Shown here one piece after another: positions 1 through 8,895 of a DNA stretch of 35,826 nt. Origin of the DNA: Paraburkholderia sp. SG-MS1 (GTDB taxonomy: Bacteria; Pseudomonadota; Gammaproteobacteria; Burkholderiales; Burkholderiaceae); NCBI RefSeq assembly GCF_012275575.1, contig NZ_NPIH01000293.1, positions 1-35,826 on the forward strand, given 5' to 3'. Position numbers and translations under genes: made by a program. The notes under the pieces are model-generated. The model did no database searches. It had not been told where the DNA came from and saw only the letters and a program-made list of their open reading frames with translations. How positions within the stretch are numbered: position 1 is the first letter of the stretch; the number at the start of each line of letters is the position of its first letter.

Positions 1-60
1 GGCCTAGGACATCACCCTTTCACGGTGAGTACAGGGGTTCGAATCCCCTAGGGGACGCCA
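1..60 (+). tRNA. tRNA-Glu (anticodon TTC), 5' end cut off by the window
   Basis: The D-arm remainder, anticodon arm, T arm and acceptor 3' strand ending in CCA are all readable. The anticodon stem TCACC/GGTGA encloses the loop CTTTCAC, which places TTC at the anticodon. The T arm carries the usual GGTTCGAAT core, and the 3' end reads GGGGACGCCA, as in bacterial tRNA-Glu. About 16 nt of the 5' end lie before the window. It sits 54 nt upstream of tRNA-Asp on the same strand, so both are probably processed from one transcript. Confidence 0.95.
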
Positions 61-114
61 AAACATCGGCGTCGTTCGGTTGGAAGTTTGAGCGGTGCAG
101 TAGGTGCAAAATCT

Positions 115-191
115 GGAGCGGTAGTTCAGTTGGTTAGAATACCGGCCTGTCACGCCGGGGGTCGCGGGTTCGAGTCCCGTCCGCTCCGCCA
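115..191 (+). tRNA. tRNA-Asp (anticodon GTC)
   Basis: This is a complete 77-nt cloverleaf. The acceptor GGAGCGG pairs with CCGCTCC and CCA is encoded. The D arm contains TTCAGTTGGTTAGAA. The anticodon stem CCGGC/GCCGG closes the loop CTGTCAC with GTC at 149-151, and the T arm contains GGTTCGAGTCC. It follows tRNA-Glu on the same strand and is followed nine bases later by a strong intrinsic terminator, so it is the last gene of this tRNA operon. Confidence 0.97.
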
Positions 192-199
192 GATTGGAG

Positions 200-231
200 A
201 AAGCCCACTTCGAAAGAAGTGGGCTTTTTTT
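200..231 (+). terminator. Rho-independent terminator of the tRNA-Glu/Asp operon
   Basis: A perfect 11-bp stem (AAAGCCCACTT/AAGTGGGCTTT) encloses a six-base loop CGAAAG, and a T tract runs directly off the 3' arm. The position just after the tRNA-Asp CCA end fits termination of the tRNA transcript. Confidence 0.93.
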
Positions 232-332
232 ATTTCCGCCGACCAGCCGGCCTGGTATGCTCGGGACAAACAGCCATTGCCAGCATGCGCGGCCTGTTTT
301 ACCGTTGACCGACTCATCTTCGTCGTTCCGCC

Positions 333-797
333 ATGTTCGATCCCACCGAAGCTCCGTCACCGTTTCATCTGCGCAATGCCGGTATGGACGATTTCGAGTT
401 CGCCGAGGCGCTGACTCGCAACAACATGGGCGGCTATTATCGCCGGCACCATCTGGTCTGGCGACCCGATCTGTTTCTCGGCAGCTGGCGGGAGTCGGAG
501 AATTTTATTCTCGAAGTGGACGGCCGAGCGATCGGCGTGTTGCGCATCACGCAGGAGGGCGATTCTCTCCATATCCGCGACGTCCAGATTGCCGAGGGCC
601 ATCGACGGCAAGGCGCCGGTACGTATCTGCTCGATATCTCGCATCAATGGGCGCGCGAGCGTGGGCTGCGCGAATTGCAGTTGCGCGTGTTCGTGGACAA
701 TCCCGCGGCGCGGCTGTATCAGCGCAAGGGCTACAAGCTCGCGGGTCCGCGTCTGGCGCAGCTCGGTGCGATCCGGCATCTCGCGCGGCGGGTCTGA
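333..797 (+). CDS. GNAT-family N-acetyltransferase
   Basis: The 154-residue protein is a single GNAT domain. The acetyl-CoA pyrophosphate-binding motif A is visible as HRRQGAGTYLL at about residues 90-100, after the beta4 strand SLHIRDVQIAE. The family's C-terminal feature NPAARLYQRKGYK is also present. Members transfer an acetyl group from acetyl-CoA to an amine; the substrate here cannot be told from sequence. No strong ribosome-binding site precedes the ATG, but the start is supported because the domain begins soon after it. The gene is convergent with the AraC-type regulator, with only nine bases between the stops. It is not RimI, which is encoded separately at 12714. Confidence 0.85.
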   Translation: MFDPTEAPSPFHLRNAGMDDFEFAEALTRNNMGGYYRRHHLVWRPDLFLGSWRESENFILEVDGRAIGVLRITQEGDSLHIRDVQIAEGHRRQGAGTYLLDISHQWARERGLRELQLRVFVDNPAARLYQRKGYKLAGPRLAQLGAIRHLARRV

Positions 798-806
798 GAT
801 CGGCGC

Positions 807-1706
807 TCAACGCGCGGCGCCGCCCGGCACGTCCGGGTGATCGTGCGCCGATTCGTCGTCCGTCTCCGTGTCGCCGTGTTCGTCGTTTTCCACCCGATGC
901 TCCGCGCCGCGCTCGATGAATGCGCGCGGACTCTTACCGAACGCGCGCCGGAACATCGCGGAGAACGCGCTTTGGCTTTGATAGCCGAGTTCCTGTGCGA
1001 CATGCGAGAGCGGTCGTCCCTGGCTCAGTAGCGGAATCGCGCGCGCGAGGATCGCCTGCTGACGCCATTGCGAAAAACTCACCCCCAATTCTTGCCGAAA
1101 CAGCCGCGCGATCGTGCGCGTACTCGCGCCCACGCTGGACGCCCATTGTTCGAGCGACTCGCCGTGCGTCGGATCCGCGATCACGGCCTCGCACAGCGCA
1201 CGCAGACGTTTTTCATTGGGCATCGGCACGGACAGCGGCAGCGGCTCCGAGCGCGTCAGTTCGTCCAGCGCGAGCGCGCCGAGCAACCGTTCGCGTGCGG
1301 CCGAAATGCCGGGCGTATCGAGCGCGGCGATTACTTCGCGCAGCAGATCCGAGACTTCGACGACGCGCGGCGCATCGAGCCCTGCCGGCACCGTGCTTTC
1401 GGTGATGTAGAGCGTGCGCAGGAACGCATCTTCGACGGCCACTACCTCGTGCGTCACATGCGGCGGCACCCAGATCGCGCGTGAGGGCGGCACCATCCAC
1501 GTCGTGCCAGTCGTCGCGACGCGCAGCACGCCGCGCGACGCATACGCCACCTGCGCCCACGCATGGGTATGACGCGCGATGCGCCAGCCGGACGGCATTT
1601 GCCGCGAGCGCACGCGGATTGGGTGCGTCTCGGTCGGCTGGAACTCGGGCGGAATGTCGGCGAAGCGGACGAAGTTCGACAATTCGGTGTCGGCGGACGA
1701 AGTCAT
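807..1706 (-). CDS. AraC-family transcriptional regulator (cupin sensor plus HTH)
   Basis: A 299-residue protein is called from the ATG at 1706. The frame stays open further upstream, but that extra 38-residue stretch has no family character. The N-terminal half resembles an AraC-type cupin sensor, with HTHAWAQVAYASRGVL and the IWVPPHVTHEV strand near residues 45-90. The C-terminal ~100 residues form the paired helix-turn-helix domain: ESLEQWASSVGASTRTIARLF for the first HTH, and HVAQELGYQSQSAFSAMFRR with FGKSPRAF for the second. Such proteins are usually effector-responsive DNA-binding regulators. The effector is unknown. The divergent neighbour, the RraA-like gene at 1887, is a possible target by position only. 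Confidence 0.88.
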   Translation of the reverse strand: MTSSADTELSNFVRFADIPPEFQPTETHPIRVRSRQMPSGWRIARHTHAWAQVAYASRGVLRVATTGTTWMVPPSRAIWVPPHVTHEVVAVEDAFLRTLYITESTVPAGLDAPRVVEVSDLLREVIAALDTPGISAARERLLGALALDELTRSEPLPLSVPMPNEKRLRALCEAVIADPTHGESLEQWASSVGASTRTIARLFRQELGVSFSQWRQQAILARAIPLLSQGRPLSHVAQELGYQSQSAFSAMFRRAFGKSPRAFIERGAEHRVENDEHGDTETDDESAHDHPDVPGGAAR

Positions 1707-1886
1707 GGTGAAGATCGGTCCAGAGAACGGAGTGCCGGAAGTCGGTGCGGTACGTGGCGATGTGGGATGCGCAAGCTCCGCGCATCGGTTGCGCGAGCAC
1801 AACCGGGCGGGCCTCATCATTGTAGGTGTTTGCCGCAGCTAGCCGTTGCATAATGGCCCGACTGCCCCGCCCTGGAGGAGATCCCG

Positions 1887-2381
1887 ATGAGCTTTGCTAC
1901 CGCGGACTTGTGCGACGCGCACGAAGACCAGTTGGCACGCGGCACGCTGCGCGTGCTCGAACCGGTCTTTCACCTCTTCAGCCGCACAGAGTGCTTCAGC
2001 GGCGAAGCGGTAACGCTGAAGGTATTCGAAGACAACGCGCTCGTGCGCACCACGCTCGAAGAGAAGGGCGCAAGCCGCGTGCTGGTGGTCGACGGTGGCG
2101 GCAGCCTGCGTTGTGCGCTGGTCGGCGGCAATCTCGCGCAAATCGCGGAACAGAACGGCTGGGCCGGCATCGTGCTGAACGGCTGCGTGCGCGATACGCT
2201 GGAACTCAATGAGGTCAACGTCGGCGTGGCTGCGCTTGCGACCTGCCCGCGCCGCGCCCAGAAGCGCGGTGCCGGCGAGCGCGACGTGGCGGTGCAGTTG
2301 CCCGGCGCGCTGGTGCGACCCGGCGAATGGATTTACGCGGATATCGACGGCGTGCTCGTCGCCAGCGCGGCGCTGAACTGA
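1887..2381 (+). CDS. rraA: RraA-family protein (RNase E regulator-like, or HMG/oxaloacetate lyase)
   Basis: The 164-residue length and the RraA fold markers are clear: VLVVDGGGSLRCALVGGNLA at about 65-84, NGWAGIVLNGCVRD at 90-103, and the late strand GEWIYADIDGVLVA. A good ribosome-binding site, GGAGGAG, lies about 7 nt before the ATG. Classical RraA binds RNase E and inhibits it. Unlike the E. coli protein as I recall it, this one keeps G81-x20-R102-D103-x2-E106. In the HMG/CHA aldolase superfamily the Arg-Asp pair binds substrate and metal, so lyase or oxaloacetate decarboxylase activity is plausible. Family assignment is firm; the choice of function is not. Confidence 0.85.
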   Translation: MSFATADLCDAHEDQLARGTLRVLEPVFHLFSRTECFSGEAVTLKVFEDNALVRTTLEEKGASRVLVVDGGGSLRCALVGGNLAQIAEQNGWAGIVLNGCVRDTLELNEVNVGVAALATCPRRAQKRGAGERDVAVQLPGALVRPGEWIYADIDGVLVASAALN

Positions 2382-2453
2382 ACTGAACTGGAACGCCGGC
2401 GCAACCGTGCCCTGACCGGAAGCCACACCCTCATTCAAGGAGAGCGAACGACG

Positions 2454-2855
2454 ATGCAAACCGTCTTTGTATACGGCACGCTGCGTGCCGGTGAAGTGAA
2501 CGACATCAGCGAGGCCGCGGCGCGCAACGAGATCGACGCGCCGAATCTGCTTGGCACGGCCTCGGTGCGCGGCCATCTGTTCGACTTCGGCCTGTATCCG
2601 GGCCTTGTCGTCGACGAAGCGGGCGTCGACGTGATCGGCGACGTCTACGAAATCGACGATGCGCTGGTCGCGGTGCTCGACGAAATCGAAGCTGTCTACC
2701 CCGGCGTCGAAGATCGCTTTCTCGCGCGCGAAGTGATGGTGAAGGTGGACGGCGATGTGGTGAATTGCCGTTTTTATCCGGTCACGCCGAATGCGGTGAA
2801 GGGCCTGCCCGAAATCAAATCCGGTGATTGGGTGGAATACCGCAACTCCCGCTGA
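2454..2855 (+). CDS. Gamma-glutamylcyclotransferase / AIG2-like family protein
   Basis: This 133-residue protein has the family signature VYGTLRAG at residues 6-13, which forms the substrate-binding loop. The LDEIEAVYPG stretch at about 75-84 holds E79, at the position of the catalytic glutamate of GGCT-like enzymes. The late RFYPV strand is also typical. Members cyclise gamma-glutamyl amines, releasing 5-oxoproline, or act on related amide conjugates; the substrate here is unknown. An AAGGAGAG ribosome-binding site sits about nine bases before the ATG. It follows the RraA-family gene by 72 nt on the same strand and may be cotranscribed with it. Confidence 0.83.
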   Translation: MQTVFVYGTLRAGEVNDISEAAARNEIDAPNLLGTASVRGHLFDFGLYPGLVVDEAGVDVIGDVYEIDDALVAVLDEIEAVYPGVEDRFLAREVMVKVDGDVVNCRFYPVTPNAVKGLPEIKSGDWVEYRNSR

Positions 2856-2916
2856 CTGGCTGAGGGCGTCGCACGTGCACGCCGAATCATCGAATCGTCG
2901 AAAGCGTGACGCGTGC

Positions 2917-2952
2917 AAAAAACGGCCCGGCAGGCTTGCGCCTGGCGGGCCG
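2917..2952 (-). terminator. Intrinsic terminator downstream of aceB
   Basis: Read on the minus strand, a 12-bp GC-rich stem with one mismatch (arms 2923-2934 and 2941-2952, six-base loop) is followed by six T residues. It lies about 150 nt past the aceB stop codon, so the aceB mRNA would carry a long 3' untranslated tail. The rest of the 2856-3099 gap shows no gene. Confidence 0.85.
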
Positions 2953-3099
2953 CGCGGTCGGTCAGTCTTGCGCATCGAGCTGTCTTCACGCCGCACATGG
3001 GCGATGACGACAAGCTCGCTACAGCAGCGACAGCATCATGCGGTGCTTATTCGCTGCATGGCGCCTCACGCCCGGACAGCATGACGCGCGTCAGCAACC

Positions 3100-4701
3100 T
3101 CAAAGCTCCTCGTACAACGGCAGCGTCAGGAAGTCGGTGAACTGCTCCGACGTCGACATCTCTTCGAAGATCTGCGCGGCACGTTCGTACGGCTTCGTAT
3201 CGCCGCCCACGGCCTGCTTGACCTTGTCGAGTTCCTGCACCGCCAATTCGCGCACGAGTGCGACCGTCACCTTGCGGCCGTCGTCGAGCTTGCCCTTCGG
3301 CGAGCGGATCCATTGCCATACCTGCGAGCGCGAGATTTCCGCGGTGGCGGCGTCTTCCATCAGGTTGTGAATCGGCACGCAACCATTGCCCGCGAGCCAC
3401 GAGCCCAGGTAGTGAATGCCGACATTGATGTTGTTGCGCAGACCGCCTTCGGTGATCGGCGTTTCAGGACGGAAGTCCGTCAGGTCCGTGGCCGTCACGA
3501 GCACATCGATGCGTTGCTTGCCGATCTGATTCGGCTTGTCGCCGAGCACCTTGACGAACTCTTCCATCGCGATCGGCACGAGGCCCGGATGCGCGACCCA
3601 GCCGCCGTCGTAGCCGTCGCCGGCATCGCGCGCCTTGTCGGAGCGTACGCCGGCCATTGCCTTGTCGTTGGCCGCCGGGTCGTTCCTGATCGGGATCAGC
3701 GCGCTCATGCCACCGATCGCCGGCGCGTTGCGGCGATGGCAGGTCTTCAGCAGCAACAACGCATACGCGCGCATGAACGGCGAAGTCATCGTGATCTGCG
3801 AGCGGTCGGCGAGGCAGAAATCGCGATCGGCCTTGAACTTCTTGATCGCCGAGAAGATGTAGTCCCAGCGGCCTGCGTTCAGCCCCGAGCTATGCTCGCG
3901 CAGCTCGTACAGGATCTCGTCCATTTCGAACGCGGCGACGATCGTCTCGATCAGCACCGTCGCGCGAATCGTGCCGCGCGGCACGCCGACCGCTTCCTGC
4001 GCGGCGACGAAGATGTCGTTCCACAAACGCGCTTCCAGATGGCTCTCCATCTTCGGCAGATAGAAGTACGGGCCCGAGCCGCGCGCGACAAGTTCCTTCG
4101 CGTTGTGCACCATGAAGAGCGCGAAATCGAAGACGCCGCCCGACACGCGCTTGCCGTCCACCTTCACGTGTTTCTCGTCGAGATGCCAGCCGCGCGGACG
4201 CACGATCAGCGTGGCGACCTTATCGTTCAGCCGATACGACTTGCCGTTCTGCTCAAGCGAAATCGTGCGGCGCACAGCGTCCTTCAGATTGATGTGCCCC
4301 GTGATCTGGTTGTCCCAGCTCGGCGCATTCGAATCCTCGAAGTCGGTCATGTACGAATCCGCGCCCGAGTTCAGCGCGTTGATGATCATCTTGCGCTCGA
4401 CCGGACCGGTGATCTCCACGCGGCGGCATTGCAGATCCTGCGGCAGCGGCGCGATTGTCCAGTCACCTTCGCGTACGGATTTCGTCTCGGCGAGGAAGTC
4501 GGGACGCTCGCCGGCGTCGAGCCGTTTCGTGCGTTCCACGCGCGCCTGGAGCAATTGCTGGCGGCGCGGCTCGAACGTGCGATGCAGCGCGGCGACGAGT
4601 TCGAGCGCTTCGCGCGTGAGGATCGCGTCAAAGCCCGGCTTGATTTCAGCCGAGATTTCCATGCCCTGCGGCAGCGACAGTGATGAGAGCGAATTCGCCA
4701 T
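3100..4701 (-). CDS. aceB: Malate synthase A (glyoxylate shunt)
   Basis: This enzyme condenses glyoxylate with acetyl-CoA to give malate, the second glyoxylate-shunt step. The 533-residue length matches the A isoform, not the ~720-residue G form. The malate synthase signature REHSSGLNAGRWDYIF lies near residues 265-280. The stretch TDFEDSNAPSWDNQITGHINL, near residues 120-140, is typical of the active-site barrel. The chosen ATG at 4701 has AAGGAGA eight bases upstream; an in-frame ATG ten codons earlier has none. The same CCAAGGAGAACAC leader occurs before aceA, suggesting matched translation. The haloacid dehalogenase gene lies 75 nt upstream on the same strand, so the two may be cotranscribed. 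Confidence 0.97.
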   Translation of the reverse strand: MANSLSSLSLPQGMEISAEIKPGFDAILTREALELVAALHRTFEPRRQQLLQARVERTKRLDAGERPDFLAETKSVREGDWTIAPLPQDLQCRRVEITGPVERKMIINALNSGADSYMTDFEDSNAPSWDNQITGHINLKDAVRRTISLEQNGKSYRLNDKVATLIVRPRGWHLDEKHVKVDGKRVSGGVFDFALFMVHNAKELVARGSGPYFYLPKMESHLEARLWNDIFVAAQEAVGVPRGTIRATVLIETIVAAFEMDEILYELREHSSGLNAGRWDYIFSAIKKFKADRDFCLADRSQITMTSPFMRAYALLLLKTCHRRNAPAIGGMSALIPIRNDPAANDKAMAGVRSDKARDAGDGYDGGWVAHPGLVPIAMEEFVKVLGDKPNQIGKQRIDVLVTATDLTDFRPETPITEGGLRNNINVGIHYLGSWLAGNGCVPIHNLMEDAATAEISRSQVWQWIRSPKGKLDDGRKVTVALVRELAVQELDKVKQAVGGDTKPYERAAQIFEEMSTSEQFTDFLTLPLYEEL

Positions 4702-4776
4702 GTGTTCTCCTTGGTCGGTCAGATTGTGCAAATCGTGGATGTTGAAAAAGCGTTGAGATAGTCCGTGTAGCCGCCG

Positions 4777-5622
4777 TTATGTGCCAGGGCTGTGGCGTCT
4801 GCGGTGGCTGCCGGAATGGTTCGGGGAACTGACTGAGCGGCGAGGCGCTGCGAGGGCCTGCAGAAAAGCAAGCAGGTCGTTCATGCCGCCGCCCGTGCCA
4901 TGCGGCGCGACACCCAGTTCTTCGACGGGGGCGTTTTGCCGGTTGAGCCAGAACGTGGTGAAGCCGAACCACGTCGCGCCCGCCACGTCCCAGCCGTTCG
5001 ACGACACGAAGACGATGTCGCCCGGCAGCGCGTCGAAGGCTCGCGTGCCGAGCGCATACGCGGCGGGCGAGGGTTTGTAGGCGCGCACGGCGTCGACGGA
5101 AAGCACGTGGTCGAACAGCCCGTTCATGCCGGCGCTTTTGAGCGCGATGTCGAGCATCTGCGGATTGCCGTTCGAGAGAATGGCAAGACCGAGGCGTGAA
5201 ACGGGCTCGTCGGCGGTGGGCGTCGACGGCGTTGACGCAGTTGCCTCGCGAGCGGCCGCGTCCCGCAACGCGCGCAGCGCCGGCACCGCATCGGGAAACG
5301 CGGAAAGGCACGCGTATTCGTCCATCAACCGCTTCTCGGCCGCGCGGCCCAACGTGAGCTGAAGCTTTTTCGCGGCGAAGCGCAGAGCATCGAGCGTGAC
5401 GTCCCAAAACGGCCGGTAGTGCGCGCCCGGTTTGTCGGCGGGAGCGGCCAGCGTGCGCAATTGCGTGTATTCGATCTGCTTCTGACGCCACAGCTGCGAG
5501 AGCGCGTCGCCGTGACCGGGGAACATCTGTTCGGCAGCAGCGATCACGGAATGCACGTCGAAAAGCGTGCCATACGCGTCGACAATCACTGCTTTTGGGG
5601 AAGGTGTCGTTGTGGCCGACAT
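4777..5622 (-). CDS. Haloacid dehalogenase, type II (L-2-haloacid dehalogenase family)
   Basis: A HAD-superfamily hydrolase with all type II dehalogenase motifs. DAYGTLFD at residues 15-22 carries the nucleophilic Asp. LRTL holds the halide-side Arg position, LSNGNP the Ser/Asn pair, YKPSP the catalytic Lys, and SSNGWDVAGA the final acidic motif. Such enzymes hydrolyse 2-haloacids to 2-hydroxyacids. At 281 residues it is longer than usual (about 230). The excess comes from an insertion rich in Ala, Thr, Ser and Pro before LGLAILSNG and from a poorly conserved, basic C-terminal tail. It lies immediately upstream of aceB: chloroacetate or fluoroacetate would yield glycolate and then glyoxylate, the aceB substrate. 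The substrate itself is not proven. Confidence 0.9.
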   Translation of the reverse strand: MSATTTPSPKAVIVDAYGTLFDVHSVIAAAEQMFPGHGDALSQLWRQKQIEYTQLRTLAAPADKPGAHYRPFWDVTLDALRFAAKKLQLTLGRAAEKRLMDEYACLSAFPDAVPALRALRDAAAREATASTPSTPTADEPVSRLGLAILSNGNPQMLDIALKSAGMNGLFDHVLSVDAVRAYKPSPAAYALGTRAFDALPGDIVFVSSNGWDVAGATWFGFTTFWLNRQNAPVEELGVAPHGTGGGMNDLLAFLQALAAPRRSVSSPNHSGSHRRRHSPGT

Positions 5623-5794
5623 TGCCGTGCACTCCTGTCAGAGGTTAGGACGGATTGTATTAGTGACACTGAACGCTAAAAAAGAGGCTAAACATCACTT
5701 GATCTTTTACTTTCATCCACCTAATCTGACACGCACCTCACTTCCACCCGTAGTCCGTAGAATCTCTTTTGGGGGCTTCGCGGCGCGCATCGCT
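5623..5794 (-). promoter_or_regulatory. Divergent promoter region between the dehalogenase-aceB genes and lysR
   Basis: This 172-bp gap separates the divergent dehalogenase and LysR genes and is visibly AT-richer than its surroundings around 5650-5730. It contains TTAG-N12-CTAA at 5660-5679 and an AAAGA/TCTTT pair near 5680-5710. Such dyads resemble the T-N11-A centred sites bound by LysR-type proteins. A LysR regulator normally binds the gap between its own gene and a divergent target. The site itself is only a candidate. Confidence 0.4.
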
Positions 5795-6697
5795 ATGGAC
5801 CGTTTCAAGCAGATCGAGACTTTTGTCACCGTCGCGGCCAAGGGCAGTCTGTCGGCCGCCGCCCTGGCTGAAGGCGTCGCGCCCGCGATCATCGGCCGCC
5901 GCGTCGATGCGCTCGAAGAGCGGCTCGGCGTCAAGCTGCTGGTGCGCACCACGCGCAAGATCACGCTGACTTTCGAAGGCTCCGCGTTCCTCGAGGACTG
6001 TCAGCGCATCATTCACGACATGCAGAACGCCGAAGCGAGCGTGTCGGAAGGGGGCGTGAAAGCGAGCGGCCATCTGCGGCTGTCGGCACCGGCCGGTTTC
6101 GGGCGGCGGCACGTCGCGCCGCTGGTGCCGGCGTTCACCGTCGCCCATCCGGACGTGTCGATCACGCTCGATCTGTCCGACCGGCTCGTCGATCTGGTCA
6201 ATGAGGGTTTCGATTGCGCCGTGCGGCTCGGCGAATTGCCGGATTCGTCGCTGGTGTCTTTGAAGCTCGGCGAAAACCGGCGCGTGTGCGTGGCGTCGCC
6301 GGGCTACCTGAGCCGGCGCGGGGCGCCGCACACGTTGGCCGATCTCGCGCGGCACAACTGTCTCGCGCTCGGTGCGAGCGCCAACCAGCAGCGCGGCTGG
6401 ATGTTCCAGCAGGGCGACAAGGTGGTGTCGATCAAGGTATCTGGCACGATGGAATGCTCGGACGGCGCGGTGCTGCACGAGTGGTGTCTCGCGGGCCACG
6501 GGCTCGCGTGGCGCTCGTGGTGGGAAGTTGGCAGCGACATCGCGGCGGGGCGGCTCGTGAGCGTGCTCGACGAATTCGCCGCGCCGCCGATCGGCATCCA
6601 CGCGGTGTTTGCGCAGCGCCGCCATCTGCCGCTGCGGGTGCGGCTGTTTCTGGACTTTCTCAAGCATACGTATGGCCATCCCGGCTACTGGGGCTGA
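5795..6697 (+). CDS. LysR-family transcriptional regulator
   Basis: A 300-residue LTTR is called from the ATG at 5795; the frame stays open 76 codons further upstream without family similarity. The N-terminal winged HTH is MDRFKQIETFVTVAAKGSLS... through RRVDALEERLGVKLLVRTTR. The periplasmic-binding-like effector domain begins near residue 88 with SGHLRLSAPAGFGRRHVAPL and includes VRLGELPDSSLVSLKLGENRR. Members of this branch with the RLG.L.DSSLV segment are common, broadly annotated regulators. It is divergent from the dehalogenase-aceB pair, which are its likeliest targets by position. The effector is unknown. Confidence 0.92.
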   Translation: MDRFKQIETFVTVAAKGSLSAAALAEGVAPAIIGRRVDALEERLGVKLLVRTTRKITLTFEGSAFLEDCQRIIHDMQNAEASVSEGGVKASGHLRLSAPAGFGRRHVAPLVPAFTVAHPDVSITLDLSDRLVDLVNEGFDCAVRLGELPDSSLVSLKLGENRRVCVASPGYLSRRGAPHTLADLARHNCLALGASANQQRGWMFQQGDKVVSIKVSGTMECSDGAVLHEWCLAGHGLAWRSWWEVGSDIAAGRLVSVLDEFAAPPIGIHAVFAQRRHLPLRVRLFLDFLKHTYGHPGYWG

Positions 6698-6854
6698 TGC
6701 GCCGCGTCACGAGCAACATGGTCGCGGCATGCGGGCAGACCCTGGTGAATCCATGCCCTCATTTGCGCGACCTACAATCGATTGAAGCGGCTTACAAGCC
6801 GGGCCTCGTTGGACGCTCACGCCGCGCTGCGCGCAGCCGGCGACGGAGGGCATC

Positions 6855-7289
6855 ATGTTCAGGCACATCCTGGTTCCGACCGATGGTTCAGAGCTGTCAC
6901 ACAAAGCGATAGACGGCGCGATCGACCTCGCGCAGGCCGTCGGCGCACGCATCACCGCTTACGCGTGCCTGCCGCAATATCCGTACTCGCCGTTTTCCGA
7001 CGTGGTGGTCGAGCCGCCCGCCGAATTCCTGCAGCGCAGCGAGCGCGAAGCGCGTGTGCATCTGCGGGAAGTGGAGATGGCCGCGCGGCGTGCCGGCGTG
7101 GCCGTCGAGAGCAGGACCAGCGTTCATCCGGCGCCTTACCTCGGCATCATCGAAGCGGCGCAGCAAGGTGCTTGCGACGTAATTTTCATGGCGTCGCACG
7201 GGCGACGTGGCTTGGGCAGTCTGCTGATCGGCAGTGAAACACAGCGGGTGCTGACGCATACGAAGATTCCGGTGATCGTGTACCGCTGA
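6855..7289 (+). CDS. Universal stress protein, UspA family
   Basis: A 144-residue single Usp domain. It opens with FRHILVPTDGSELSHKAID, the first beta strand and nucleotide-side Asp. It ends with MASHGRRGLGSLLIGSETQRV, which matches the ATP-binding G-x2-G-x9-G-S motif except that the first Gly is Ala. It may therefore bind ATP. Usp proteins aid survival under stress; the specific role is unknown. The ribosome-binding site GGAGGG lies six bases before the ATG. It sits convergent to aceA and apart from lysR by 157 nt, where I see a TACAAT element at 6772-6777 but no matching -35. Confidence 0.92.
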   Translation: MFRHILVPTDGSELSHKAIDGAIDLAQAVGARITAYACLPQYPYSPFSDVVVEPPAEFLQRSEREARVHLREVEMAARRAGVAVESRTSVHPAPYLGIIEAAQQGACDVIFMASHGRRGLGSLLIGSETQRVLTHTKIPVIVYR

Positions 7290-7584
7290 GTGGCAGTTGG
7301 GCGGCGCGTGGTGGCCTCAAAAAACGCGCCGGCAGTGAAGCCGGCGCGCCACTGCTCGCCGGCACGCTGCGTTGTACCGGCGCTTTCTCCGCTGCTGCGA
7401 ATTTTCAGTTTTCTCCGAGATGCCGGCCCCCGGGGCTGAGCGTCGATACCTCCGGCGGTGCGACTCCTCCCTGTGACGGCGGCTCTCTAGCCGAACCGCC
7501 TGGTCGTCTTTGCGCTGGCGCTTTTTTGCGATCAGGCCACGAGGCCGACCTGGTCGGCGGCGACGCGGCCTGTTACGTAGCCTG
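7290..7584 (-). other. Structured, non-coding 3' region downstream of aceA
   Basis: No convincing gene lies between the convergent usp and aceA stop codons. On the minus strand, the first ~250 nt after the aceA stop contain a perfect CGGCT-AGAG-AGCCG hairpin inside a wider GGCGG/CCGCC stem (about 7478-7500). The stretch finishes in a strong terminator at 7319-7348. This would give aceA a long folded 3' untranslated region, or release a small RNA. The RNA idea is inference from structure only. Confidence 0.45.
7319..7348 (-). terminator. Intrinsic terminator for the aceA transcript
   Basis: On the minus strand a perfect 9-bp stem CGCGCCGGC/GCCGGCGCG with a six-base loop is followed by six T residues. 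It is the first clear terminator downstream of aceA, about 240 nt past its stop. It has no T tract on the plus strand, so it is unlikely to terminate usp. Confidence 0.88.

Positions 7585-8895
<1,311 letters not shown>

Noticed and set aside
3313..4683. 456-codon open frame on the plus strand opposite aceB
   Set aside because: It reads as Arg/His/Val-rich text with no domain and lies entirely antisense to a clear malate synthase gene. Long antisense frames are expected at this GC content.
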